Below are positions 8,738-16,199 of a stretch of DNA of 64,000 nucleotides, piece after piece. Below the pieces are notes generated by a model that saw nothing but the letters and a program-made list of their open reading frames with translations, had not been told where the DNA came from and did no database searches. Position numbers and translations under genes: made by a program. Position 1 is the first letter of the stretch, and every line of letters begins with the position of its first letter. Origin of the DNA: an uncultured bacterium. GTDB taxonomy: Bacteria; Cyanobacteriota; Vampirovibrionia; Gastranaerophilales; Gastranaerophilaceae. The stretch is taken from NCBI GenBank assembly GCA_948964545.1, contig CAREDV010000002.1, forward strand, positions 215,983 to 279,982, written 5' to 3'.

Positions 8738-10086
8738 CAAAACATTAATCTCCAGATTAGGAATCTCTTATTAAGTTTTTCAGAGAATTTTCTCAAATTG
8801 CATGTTGTAACTTTTGTATCTTCAATAATCGTTTGCAATTCAGTTTTCTTATCAGGAGTAAGTTTGTTTACAGTATTTAATGTTGTTGAAACATCTGTCA
8901 TTGCAGTATTAATACTTGAAACGGCTCTATTGATGTCATTTTTAAGCTGGTCATTTTTCGTTAAAGAATTTACATAACCGCTGATTTCATTTACGTTATG
9001 TGCAATTTCTCTGAAATCTTCAGCCATAGCCTGTGCTTCATCCTCATTTCCGATAAGTTTGTTTATATTCTGCGCAAGCTTGTCAAACGAGCCTGCTGTT
9101 GAATACATTGTAGTTTTAAACTGAGGATCGCCTATTATTGAATTTAGGTTGTATGATAACATATTAAAATCGGTTGTAGCTCTATCCATCATAACCATTA
9201 ATTGTCTTATATCGCCTTTTGATGTGTCAAGCAAATCGTTTAATTTTACCATTGTACCGCTTGTTTGACCTGTTAGTGCATTAATATTGTAAACAGACAT
9301 TTTGAGTTCTGCGATAACCTGATCAGAAAGCAAATCGTTAATTTTTTTGTTTGTTTCAGTTAAAGATTCTGCAGCTCTGTATTGCCAATCCATAAAATCT
9401 GCAATTCTCATAGGTTCAATTATTGTATAAGGTGATTTCTGTTCAGGATATGGAAGAACAACATCATCAAGAGTTGAAATTATAAGTTTGTTTTTAACTG
9501 CTTTACCTTTCAAAAATTCAGGCAAAACAAGCCCAGGAAGATTAATTACATAGTCAATTTTATATGCAAAATTTGTTTTAATATGTTCTTTTACTGCAAA
9601 CGGCAGAACTTCTTTTGATACGACTTCAATGTTGTTAATTTTACCGACATCATAAAGTTCTTTATCAAGTTTCATTTGGACAACATCATCTTTGTATAGA
9701 ATATCTTTTGAAACCATAGGGATATATACAGTTCGAGTTTTCGGCGGAGTTATTTCAAGGAACAATTCGCCGATTAGACCTGATTGTTGAATTGAAAGCA
9801 TAGATGCTTTAGGTATTTCAATATCTGGTTCTGTTATTACAAATTTTACTTTAACATAGCTGTTTTCACCATTGATAACAGGTGTAATTTCTTCAACTTG
9901 ACCAACCCGAAGCCCCATCATCTGAACTCCTGCACCAGGGCGAAGACCGTTTACATCTTTAAAGTCAACAGTAACTCTGTCGGCAGATGAGAATGTTCTG
10001 CCTTTTACTTTAAAAACGACACCGATTAAAAGTACTAATGCTAAAAGTGTTAAAAGTCCAACCTTAAAAGATGATGAAAATTTCAT
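8737..10086 (-). CDS. mlaD: MlaD/MCE-domain lipid-transport protein
   Basis: 449 aa from ATG 10086, which follows AGAAAGG by 6 nt; an in-frame TTG two codons upstream is less likely. One N-terminal transmembrane helix (about residues 10-28) is followed by an MCE domain (VTVDFKDVNGLRPGAGVQMMGLRVGQVEEI, about 38-70). The long C-terminal half is Asn/Thr-rich and helical. MCE proteins form hexameric rings that move phospholipids between membranes; cyanobacterial and plastid homologues have this one-domain form. The matching MlaE-type permease is encoded far away at 60122-60850. Unlike most mla loci, here the gene is linked to lpxK. Confidence 0.88.
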   Translation of the reverse strand: MKFSSSFKVGLLTLLALVLLIGVVFKVKGRTFSSADRVTVDFKDVNGLRPGAGVQMMGLRVGQVEEITPVINGENSYVKVKFVITEPDIEIPKASMLSIQQSGLIGELFLEITPPKTRTVYIPMVSKDILYKDDVVQMKLDKELYDVGKINNIEVVSKEVLPFAVKEHIKTNFAYKIDYVINLPGLVLPEFLKGKAVKNKLIISTLDDVVLPYPEQKSPYTIIEPMRIADFMDWQYRAAESLTETNKKINDLLSDQVIAELKMSVYNINALTGQTSGTMVKLNDLLDTSKGDIRQLMVMMDRATTDFNMLSYNLNSIIGDPQFKTTMYSTAGSFDKLAQNINKLIGNEDEAQAMAEDFREIAHNVNEISGYVNSLTKNDQLKNDINRAVSSINTAMTDVSTTLNTVNKLTPDKKTELQTIIEDTKVTTCNLRKFSEKLNKRFLIWRLMF

Positions 10087-10140
10087 TTGCAACCTTTCTA
10101 TGTTGTTTTTATTGTAACAAAAACAACAAATTAGTGCAAA

Positions 10141-10848
10141 TTACAAATAATTAGCCAAAATATTTCTTACGTAATTTTGAGTTTCTTGGTATGGTGGAAC
10201 TCCCGAGTACTTATCCACTGCGCCAGGTCCTGCATTATATGCGGCAAGAGCTAAGATTACGTTGCCGTTATATTTGTTGAGCATGGATTTTAGGTATTTA
10301 ACTCCGCCTTCAACATTTTGAACAGTGTTATATGGGTCTTTAACGCCTAAATTTTTAGCTGTAGCAGGCATTAATTGCATTAAACCTATTGCACCTGATT
10401 TTGATTTTGCTTTTGGATTAAAACCTGATTCCTGTTTTATTAAAGCTTGTACTAGTTTTTCATCAACTCCGTGTTTTTTAGAAATTTGAGAAACAACATT
10501 TAAGATTTGCGCTTTGCTTGTCGGCTGTGTATTTGTCTGTACTGCTGATGCTTCGGTCAAAGCATTTTGCAGACTTGTCTGCTGAGGTTGTTTTACAATG
10601 TTTGCATTAACCTGTTTAATTCTCGGGTCTAAAAGAAGTGTGCCGAAATTAGATTTTGTAGAGGATTTTAAAACTTCCTCAAATGGAGTTGTTTGTACGG
10701 TTTTATTTTGCGGGTAAATTGCGTCAAGTGGATTTTGTGGCTGTTGGGGATTAAGGCTGTTAACCCTGTTGTTAATTTGAGCATACCTTTGTATAGCCTG
10801 AGTTTGACCGCCTGTATTTAATAGATTTTGAATAAATCCTGAAAACAT
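10141..10848 (-). CDS. soluble lytic transglycosylase (SLT domain)
   Basis: 235 aa. The C-terminal 120 residues are an SLT fold: ALIKQESGFNPKAKSKSGAIGLMQLMPATA with the catalytic Glu in KQESGF, and AYNAGPGAV. The first 110 residues are Gln/Asn/Pro-rich and unrecognised. No signal peptide is visible, so export may use a specialised route, as with transglycosylases tied to appendage or secretion machines. The enzyme cleaves peptidoglycan between MurNAc and GlcNAc. Its 5' region carries an 11-bp inverted repeat. Confidence 0.88.
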   Translation of the reverse strand: MFSGFIQNLLNTGGQTQAIQRYAQINNRVNSLNPQQPQNPLDAIYPQNKTVQTTPFEEVLKSSTKSNFGTLLLDPRIKQVNANIVKQPQQTSLQNALTEASAVQTNTQPTSKAQILNVVSQISKKHGVDEKLVQALIKQESGFNPKAKSKSGAIGLMQLMPATAKNLGVKDPYNTVQNVEGGVKYLKSMLNKYNGNVILALAAYNAGPGAVDKYSGVPPYQETQNYVRNILANYL

Positions 10849-10866
10849 ATTTTCACCCTCTTTGCA

Positions 10867-10891
10867 AATATTTGTAAAACTTACAAATATT
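10867..10891. promoter_or_regulatory. perfect 11-bp inverted repeat upstream of the transglycosylase gene
   Basis: AATATTTGTAA-AAC-TTACAAATATT, centred 31 nt upstream of the start at 10848 and just downstream of a TATAAA-like -10. It could be a repressor site or an mRNA hairpin close to the ribosome site. There is no T-run, so it is not a terminator. Confidence 0.55.
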
Positions 10892-10961
10892 GATTATGAG
10901 TTTATACTACCTTAAATTTTGACCCTTTGTATCATTTAAATTAATGATTTTCAGAAAAATG

Positions 10962-12059
10962 TCAAGATATATACATGCAATCGCCATAAGAGAAAAAGCG
11001 GTATTTGTTTTCGATGGCTTCTTTATATGCTTCAAATATAAAATCTTTACCTGCTAATGCGCTCACAAGCATTAATAATGTGGATTTGGGCAGGTGGAAA
11101 TTTGTAATTAAATTATCAATAACATTAAATTTATAAGGCGGATAAATAAATAATTCAGAGGCACTGTGGCATTCACAAATTTTACCGAACTGTTGAAATG
11201 CTGTTTCTAATGTTCTAACAGTCGTTGTGCCTACAGCAATAACAGGTCTGCCCTCTTGTTTTGCACGTGTGATTTGTTCTGCTGCATGTGCTGAAATCTC
11301 AAAGGTTTCCGAGTGCATTTTGTGCTCTAATACGTTCTCACATTGAACAGGGCGGAAAGTTCCCAATCCGACATTCAACGTAACTTCACAGAGTTCAACT
11401 CCCTTATCTTTTAATTTTTGCAAAATTTCATTTGTAAAATGTAATCCAGCAGTAGGTGCAGCAACAGAGCCTTCGTCTTTTGCGTAAACCGTCTGATAGC
11501 GTTCAAAGTCAAGTTTTTTCAAATCATCATTCGGAATTTTTCTTTCAATATATGGCGGAAGCGGAATATTTCCGTTTCTGTGTAATACATTAAGAACATT
11601 ATTTCCTTCAAATATAAGTTCAACAAGCCATTCGCCGTTTTCTTCCAAGCGCTTTACTGCACGTACGCTCAATTCATCACTTATTTTGATTGTTGTTTCG
11701 GGTTTGATGCGTTTTGATGGTTTTATTAATACATCCCACAAGCGTAGCCGCTTGACCCGCCACATTGGGTCTTGTATATCATTTTCAAGAAATCGGTCGT
11801 CAGTCTGCTTTAATAAGAATACTTCAATCTTAGCGCCTGTATCTTTATGACCGATAAGGCGCGCGGGTAAGACTTTTGTATTGTTCATTACAAGGAGTGA
11901 ATTCGGCTCGATTAAGTCAACAATATCGTAAAAATGTTTATGAGAAATGGCTCTGTTACTTCTGTCCAGAACCATCATTTTTGAATTCTCGCGTTTATCG
12001 GCAGGCATCTGCGCAATTAGCTCTTCAGGTAAATTGTAATCGTATTCCGATAGTAACAT
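10962..12059 (-). CDS. queA: tRNA queuosine synthase QueA (SAM:tRNA ribosyltransferase-isomerase)
   Basis: 365 aa. Family blocks are intact: MLLSEYDYNLPEELIAQ, NNTKVLPARLIG, YQTVYAKDEGSVAAPTAGLHFT, LNVGLGTFRPV, VGTTTVRTLE and NFHLPKSTLLMLVSALAG. It transfers the ribosyl unit of SAM to preQ1 in tRNA. Compared with the usual sequence (LLKQ, about five residues, then WE-LVKP) there is an insertion of about 17 residues between LLKQTDD and WDVLIKP. Twelve of these residues are encoded by a palindromic repeat at 11739-11774. It follows yidC by one base and has AAGGAA upstream of the ATG. Confidence 0.96.
   Translation of the reverse strand: MLLSEYDYNLPEELIAQMPADKRENSKMMVLDRSNRAISHKHFYDIVDLIEPNSLLVMNNTKVLPARLIGHKDTGAKIEVFLLKQTDDRFLENDIQDPMWRVKRLRLWDVLIKPSKRIKPETTIKISDELSVRAVKRLEENGEWLVELIFEGNNVLNVLHRNGNIPLPPYIERKIPNDDLKKLDFERYQTVYAKDEGSVAAPTAGLHFTNEILQKLKDKGVELCEVTLNVGLGTFRPVQCENVLEHKMHSETFEISAHAAEQITRAKQEGRPVIAVGTTTVRTLETAFQQFGKICECHSASELFIYPPYKFNVIDNLITNFHLPKSTLLMLVSALAGKDFIFEAYKEAIENKYRFFSYGDCMYIS
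11739..11774. repeat. 36-nt palindromic element inside queA
   Basis: 33 of 36 bases match the element at 36433-36468. It contains CAAGCG-TAGC-CGCTTG, a perfect 6-bp hairpin, followed by an ACCC...GGGT pair. In queA it is read on the minus strand as exactly twelve codons (QDPMWRVKRLRL), keeping the frame. This resembles the protein-embedded palindromic elements known from Rickettsia in behaviour, not in sequence. Confidence 0.8.
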
Positions 12060-12060
12060 T

Positions 12061-13149
12061 TTATTCCTTAGGCTCTATTTTCTTTGCATTTTTAATATCA
12101 GCATCTGTAGCGATATTTCCTGTACGTGCCTGTTCCATATCGATTTGTTTGTTAACCAATACTGTCTGAACAATTTGAATGACATTGCTTGTAACCAAAT
12201 ATAATAGAACACCTGCAGGTATTGGTATTATTACAAATGTACCGATAATCATAATAGGCATGAATGTTCCCATTGATTTTTGGATAGCTTCCTGTGTTGG
12301 ATCAACAGCACCATCTTTTGGCTTGTTAGTAGCCATCATTATTTTTTGTGATGCAAACATTGTTAAAGCAAACAATGCAATAAGTGCAAATACATCCCAA
12401 TGGAATGCTCTTGCAGAGGCTGTTGTGGGAACTGATGCAATTAATATATTACCTTGTTTTTCAAAAGTAATATTTTCAATTTCTTTGTTTGTCATATCAG
12501 TTACTGCAATTTCAGCTTTTTCAATTTCATTAAGCTGTGCAAATTTTAAATCTAAATGATCTAAATCTATTTTTAAATCAACGCTTTCACCAGGTTTAAA
12601 CTGTCCCTGAATTTCAACAGCTTTTGTCGGATTTTTAACTTTAACGTTTTCAAGAACTTCATCAGGCAGATAAACTTTTGCGGTTTTGCCAAGAGTGAAA
12701 GTGTCGCCTTGAGAAACACCGAAAGTTCCGTCAAAAGAACGTCCAGCTGTTGCTCGAAGTGTTGTATCAAGCCTGCTTAAAAAGCCGAATGATGTATCGC
12801 CTGCAATTTGAATAAACTGCGGGCTCATCAATGCTGAATATAAAAGAATGAAAATTGGCAACTGGATTAAAAGCGGTAAGCAGCCGCCCATAGGATTAAA
12901 CTTATGTTCTTTATAAAATTCCATAAGTTTTTGCTGCATTTTTTGCGGGTCACTTTTATATCTGTCTTGAATAGCCTTAATTTTAGGTTGTAATGTCTGC
13001 ATCATTTTCATCGAACGCTGCTGTGAAACATTTAAAGGCCACATCGCAAGTCTGATGATAACAGTTAACAATATAATAGCAAAACCATAGTTTCCCACAA
13101 TATGTGCTAAACCTTTTAATAGCTCAATAGTTAATGTTGTAAAATCCAA
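12061..13149 (-). CDS. yidC: membrane protein insertase YidC/Oxa1, cyanobacterial-type architecture
   Basis: 362 aa from TTG 13149 with AGGG upstream. The Oxa1 core is clear: GFAIILLTVIIRLAMWPLN, the cytoplasmic hairpin QPKIKAIQDRYKSDPQKMQQ, GGCLPLLIQLPIFILLYSAL, and the last helices near IPAGVLLYLVTSNVIQ. Between helices, at about residues 130-245, there is a beta-rich periplasmic insert ending in FHWDVFAL. From memory, YidC of photosynthetic cyanobacteria has an insert at this same point ending in a similar HWD motif, whereas E. coli YidC has its large domain after the first helix. The protein inserts membrane proteins alone or with SecYEG. Followed by queA. Confidence 0.93.
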   Translation of the reverse strand: MDFTTLTIELLKGLAHIVGNYGFAIILLTVIIRLAMWPLNVSQQRSMKMMQTLQPKIKAIQDRYKSDPQKMQQKLMEFYKEHKFNPMGGCLPLLIQLPIFILLYSALMSPQFIQIAGDTSFGFLSRLDTTLRATAGRSFDGTFGVSQGDTFTLGKTAKVYLPDEVLENVKVKNPTKAVEIQGQFKPGESVDLKIDLDHLDLKFAQLNEIEKAEIAVTDMTNKEIENITFEKQGNILIASVPTTASARAFHWDVFALIALFALTMFASQKIMMATNKPKDGAVDPTQEAIQKSMGTFMPIMIIGTFVIIPIPAGVLLYLVTSNVIQIVQTVLVNKQIDMEQARTGNIATDADIKNAKKIEPKE

Positions 13150-13240
13150 TTTCCCTAATCCTCATTTTAATAGTGTAAAATCTCTCTTTTGAGATTTTAT
13201 TATAAAAGAAAATTCAAGTCAACTTTTAAGAAATTCTCTA

Positions 13241-13269
13241 TTGACATAAAATTTTGTTTGTTTTATTAT
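13241..13269 (+). promoter_or_regulatory. sigma70-type promoter ahead of tRNA-Pro
   Basis: TTGACA 13241-13246, 17-nt spacer, TATTAT 13264-13269, about 60 nt before the mature tRNA. A close sigma70 match. Confidence 0.65.
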
Positions 13270-13338
13270 TGATTTTGCACTGGAAAGAGATAATTCTATA
13301 ATTCAGATTGCAGGATTGAAAATTAAATATGGAATTTT

Positions 13339-13415
13339 CGGGATGTGGCGCAGCTTGGTAGCGCACCTCGCTTGGGACGAGGGGGTCGCACGTTCAAATC
13401 GTGTCATCCCGACCA
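13339..13415 (+). tRNA. tRNA-Pro (anticodon TGG)
   Basis: 77 nt with CCA encoded. The acceptor stem pairs CGGGATG with CATCCCG. The anticodon arm is CCTCG-CTTGGGA-CGAGG, and the T arm contains the GTTCAAATC loop. A strong terminator follows directly, so it is a single-gene transcript. Confidence 0.97.
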
Positions 13416-13418
13416 TTT

Positions 13419-13451
13419 AAAAAAAGAACTCCTTTAAGGAGTTCTTTTTTT
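13419..13451. terminator. terminator after tRNA-Pro, probably bidirectional
   Basis: AGAACTCCTT and AAGGAGTTCT pair as a hairpin, preceded by an A-run and followed by seven T. It also lies 20 nt past the stop of the convergent gene at 13472. Confidence 0.9.
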
Positions 13452-13471
13452 GTACAATAATTTAACATCTG

Positions 13472-14263
13472 TTACCGTTGTTGCTTTTTGTTCTCAAGCT
13501 GTGCCTGTTTTGCTGCTACGCCAAGACCTAAACCTGCAATTACATAAGTCATCCAGGCAAAGAAGTAATTGCGTTTAAGCGGTGCTAAATTTACACCTTT
13601 AAGTTTTTTTGCATATTTTAATCCGCGAAGTGATGCTATACCTTCTTCCGCTATTGTTGGTAAAAATGCTAGAAAACCTATTTTTCCTGCGTTTCTTTGT
13701 ATAAAATTCGGCTTGTCGTCTTTTTGTGCAAATAGGCCGTTTGCAAGAAGCAAGGCTGTCGGAACAGCAGAAACATATCCGCGCGATTTTTGTAAAAATC
13801 TCATAAATTTGCCTTTACCTGCATTAATTGCGTGTCCGAGTTCATGCAAAATAAGTGACGGTTTGCTTTTCGGAGCAACAGCAAGTTTAAGTCCGTCTGC
13901 ATAAAACGCGTTTTCTCCGCGTGCGACAGGCTCAAGCATTTCTCTCAAATGTGAAGAGTAAGTTTTTATATTATTATGGTCAATATAATCGACGGCAACT
14001 TTAAGGTTATTGTCTTTGACCATTTTTTTGGCAGTTTGTTTTATATTTTCGGGCGTGGTGAATTCTTTGCCCTGCATTAATTTATTTCCGCAGTATTCAG
14101 ATGCTTTGTGTAAGAATATTGCAAAAGCCTGTAAAATCCCTGCTGCTGCAACGGTTTTGGCTGTATTATCCTCATAAGGTTCAGTCTGCACGCGAACAGG
14201 ATTACTATTCAAATAGTAATTTCTATTTTGATAATTTGCCGATACACTACTTAAACCGTTCAC
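13472..14263 (-). CDS. putative HELGH metallopeptidase with membrane segments
   Basis: 263 aa from GTG 14263. An in-frame ATG at 14281 lies inside the promoter spacer and so would not be transcribed; the GTG begins 5 nt after the -10 box, so the mRNA is probably leaderless. LILHELGHAINAG gives a zincin HExxH motif, and TIAEEGIAS about 55 residues later could supply the third Glu ligand. Hydrophobic stretches occur near AVPTALLLANGLF, IGFLAFLP and the C-terminal WMTYVIAGLGLGVA. No signal peptide; the N-terminus is Asn/Tyr-rich. The family is not recognised. It shares its GCAATT-type promoter with several other hydrolase-like genes in this window. Confidence 0.6.
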   Translation of the reverse strand: MNGLSSVSANYQNRNYYLNSNPVRVQTEPYEDNTAKTVAAAGILQAFAIFLHKASEYCGNKLMQGKEFTTPENIKQTAKKMVKDNNLKVAVDYIDHNNIKTYSSHLREMLEPVARGENAFYADGLKLAVAPKSKPSLILHELGHAINAGKGKFMRFLQKSRGYVSAVPTALLLANGLFAQKDDKPNFIQRNAGKIGFLAFLPTIAEEGIASLRGLKYAKKLKGVNLAPLKRNYFFAWMTYVIAGLGLGVAAKQAQLENKKQQR

Positions 14264-14268
14264 ATATA

Positions 14269-14297
14269 TATAAAAACACAAAAGATTTAAAAATTGC
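14269..14297 (-). promoter_or_regulatory. GCAATT-N17-TTTATA promoter
   Basis: GCAATT 14297-14292, 17-nt spacer, TTTATA 14274-14269, followed by TATAT and the GTG start. Drives the HELGH gene. The upstream box begins 3 nt from the rubredoxin stop. Confidence 0.65.
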
Positions 14298-14299
14298 CT

Positions 14300-14434
14300 T
14301 TATTCTTGCTGTGTAAACAAATCTTTAGGTGCATTGCAGACAGGGCATAAAAAATCTGCTGGTAAATCTTCAAATTTTGTACCCTCTTTTTCTTCGTCAT
14401 ATATCCATTGACAGATTTCACATTTGTATTTCAT
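14300..14434 (-). CDS. rubredoxin
   Basis: 44 aa. The two iron-binding pairs are KCEIC near residues 4-8 and LCPVC near 29-33, with the usual WIYDEEKEGT between. AAAGGGGG lies about 6 nt before ATG 14434. Slightly shorter than most rubredoxins (about 52 aa). It transfers single electrons in the cytoplasm, often to oxygen-detoxifying enzymes in anaerobes, which fits the hydrogenase-based metabolism. Divergent from the thioesterase gene. Confidence 0.9.
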   Translation of the reverse strand: MKYKCEICQWIYDEEKEGTKFEDLPADFLCPVCNAPKDLFTQQE

Positions 14435-14448
14435 TTTTTCCCCCTTTA

Positions 14449-14457
14449 TGTTATAAT
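14449..14457 (+). promoter_or_regulatory. extended -10 promoter TGT-TATAAT
   Basis: TG at 14449-14450 and TATAAT at 14452-14457, 9 nt before ATG 14467. The predicted leader is only 2-3 nt and there is no ribosome site. Confidence 0.6.
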
Positions 14458-14466
14458 TAACTTATT

Positions 14467-14883
14467 ATGAAACATATATTTGAAACTAAAGTTTATTACG
14501 CAGATACAGACGCATATGGTGTTGTCTGGCATGGTGCATATTTGAGATGGCTTGAAAAAGGTCGAGTAGAACTTTGTGATATGCTTGGTTTAGACCTTAT
14601 CGCAATGAAAAATGCGGATGTTCTTCTGCCTGTAACAAATATGAATGTCAGATATAAATCATCTGCTCGTCTTAATGACAGTATTATTATTGAAACATGG
14701 ATAGAAAAATGCAATGGTCTGTCGGTTACCTTCAAACAGACTATTAGAAATAAGGAAACAAACCGCATATATATAGAAGCTGTATTTGACGTCGTTGCAA
14801 TTAACGAAGCTGGAAAACTTTACAGAAGAATGCCGTCTGATGTAGTCGATAAATTAAACAAAGGTGTTGCTGTATGCGTTTAA
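14467..14883 (+). CDS. YbgC/4-hydroxybenzoyl-CoA-type acyl-CoA thioesterase
   Basis: 138 aa single hotdog-fold protein. VYYADTDAYGVVWHGAYLRWLE contains the catalytic Asp and the HxxY segment of the 4HBT/YbgC family. Members hydrolyse acyl-CoA thioesters in the cytoplasm; the substrate cannot be read from sequence. The C-terminus overlaps the next gene by 10 nt (GTATGCGTTTAA), so the pseudouridine synthase is translated from the same mRNA. Confidence 0.88.
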   Translation: MKHIFETKVYYADTDAYGVVWHGAYLRWLEKGRVELCDMLGLDLIAMKNADVLLPVTNMNVRYKSSARLNDSIIIETWIEKCNGLSVTFKQTIRNKETNRIYIEAVFDVVAINEAGKLYRRMPSDVVDKLNKGVAVCV

Positions 14884-15593
14884 ATAAATATATCGCATCA
14901 TCGGGTTTGTGCTCCCGCAGAAAAGCTGATGAACTTATTGAACAAGGGAAAGTTGCAGTTAATGGAAAAACTGTTAATGAATTAGGCTATATCGTTCAGC
15001 CTAAAGACAAAGTATTTGTTAATAAAAAACTTATTCATCTTGTTAAACATGAATATTATAGATTTTATAAACCAGCAGGATACATTACTACATGTGATGA
15101 TGAAAAGGGGCGCAAAACAATTTATGATCTGCTTCCAGATAATCTCGCTAAACTTAAACCTGTCGGACGTCTTGATAAAGATTCAACAGGACTTTTAATT
15201 TTGACAAACGACGGGGATTTGATTAATGCGTTGACTCATCCATCAATAAAAGTTCCGAAAGTTTATATGGTCACTGTTGATTCTGTATTAACACGTGCAG
15301 AGCTAGAAAAACTTGCCAACGGGGTTGAAATTGAACCGAATAAAATCGCTTACGCAGATATTCAGGTTTTGAACATGGATAATAAACATACCGAAATGCA
15401 AATAACCTTATATCAAGGCATGAACAGACAAATAAGAAAAATGTTTGAATATATAGGGCATGAGGTTAAGGTTTTGAAACGTATTCAGCACGCTACTTTA
15501 AGACTTGAGGGGCTTAAACGCGGAGATGTTAAACCGATAAAACCAATTCAAATCCGTGAATTAAAGAACTTCTTAAATAGGATACAAAATTAA
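14874..15593 (+). CDS. rluB: RluB/RsuA-family rRNA pseudouridine synthase
   Basis: 239 aa. An N-terminal S4 RNA-binding domain (MRLNKYIASSGLCSRRKADELI) is followed by the catalytic motif GRLDKDSTGLLILTNDG with the active Asp. GMNRQIRKMF is the conserved C-terminal block. It converts uridine to pseudouridine in ribosomal RNA; whether 23S (RluB) or 16S (RsuA) is not decided by sequence alone. Overlaps the thioesterase gene. Confidence 0.9.
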   Translation: MRLNKYIASSGLCSRRKADELIEQGKVAVNGKTVNELGYIVQPKDKVFVNKKLIHLVKHEYYRFYKPAGYITTCDDEKGRKTIYDLLPDNLAKLKPVGRLDKDSTGLLILTNDGDLINALTHPSIKVPKVYMVTVDSVLTRAELEKLANGVEIEPNKIAYADIQVLNMDNKHTEMQITLYQGMNRQIRKMFEYIGHEVKVLKRIQHATLRLEGLKRGDVKPIKPIQIRELKNFLNRIQN

Positions 15594-15638
15594 GTGAATT
15601 CGTAAAATCAAGACGAAGTTTATCGGCAGGGTGAAAGA

Positions 15639-16199
15639 ATGACTAGGATTGCCTTAACAGGAAATATTGCAAGCGGTAAATCTGCTGTATCAGAGATTTT
15701 AAAGCAAAAAGGATTTGAGGTTCTTGATACGGATGAGGTTTCACATAAACTTTTAACCGTTAAAAATAATGAACTTTATAATGTTTTCAAAGATTATGAT
15801 GTTTTTGAAAATGGGGAATTTTCAAGGGCTAAGCTTGCTAAAATAGTTTTTTCTGATAAAAATATACGTAAAAAACTTGAATCTGTTTTGCATCCGCAAA
15901 TTGCACGTGAAATTGAAAAATTTGAAGGTATTGTTGCAATTCCATTGTTATTTGAAGCTAAAATGGAAAAAATGTTTGATAAGATAATCATGGTTTATAC
16001 TGACGATGCAATAAGGCTTAAACGTCTTATGAAACGAAATGGTTTTACAGAAGAAGAAGCAAAAAATCGTATGAATTCTCAAATGCCCCAGGATGATAAG
16101 GTTGCGCAGTGTGATTATGTGATTTATAATAACGGCACAATCAGTGAATTAACTAAAGTTATTTCTAAGCTGATAAACTTAAATTTTGACCGTCAGTGA
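15639..16199 (+). CDS. coaE: dephospho-CoA kinase
   Basis: 186 aa, slightly short of the usual 195-205. P-loop GNIASGKSAV near residues 8-17, then VLDTDEVSHKLL, HPQI, and VAIPLLFEAKM. It carries out the last step of coenzyme A synthesis. GGGTGAAAG precedes the ATG. The last 35 nt overlap the 3' end of the convergent CHAP-like gene. Confidence 0.94.
   Translation: MTRIALTGNIASGKSAVSEILKQKGFEVLDTDEVSHKLLTVKNNELYNVFKDYDVFENGEFSRAKLAKIVFSDKNIRKKLESVLHPQIAREIEKFEGIVAIPLLFEAKMEKMFDKIIMVYTDDAIRLKRLMKRNGFTEEEAKNRMNSQMPQDDKVAQCDYVIYNNGTISELTKVISKLINLNFDRQ

Noticed and set aside
13181..13202. Hairpin AAATCTC-TCTTTT-GAGATTT upstream of yidC considered as a terminator
   Set aside because: It faces no gene end on either strand within reach; left as an unexplained short inverted repeat.
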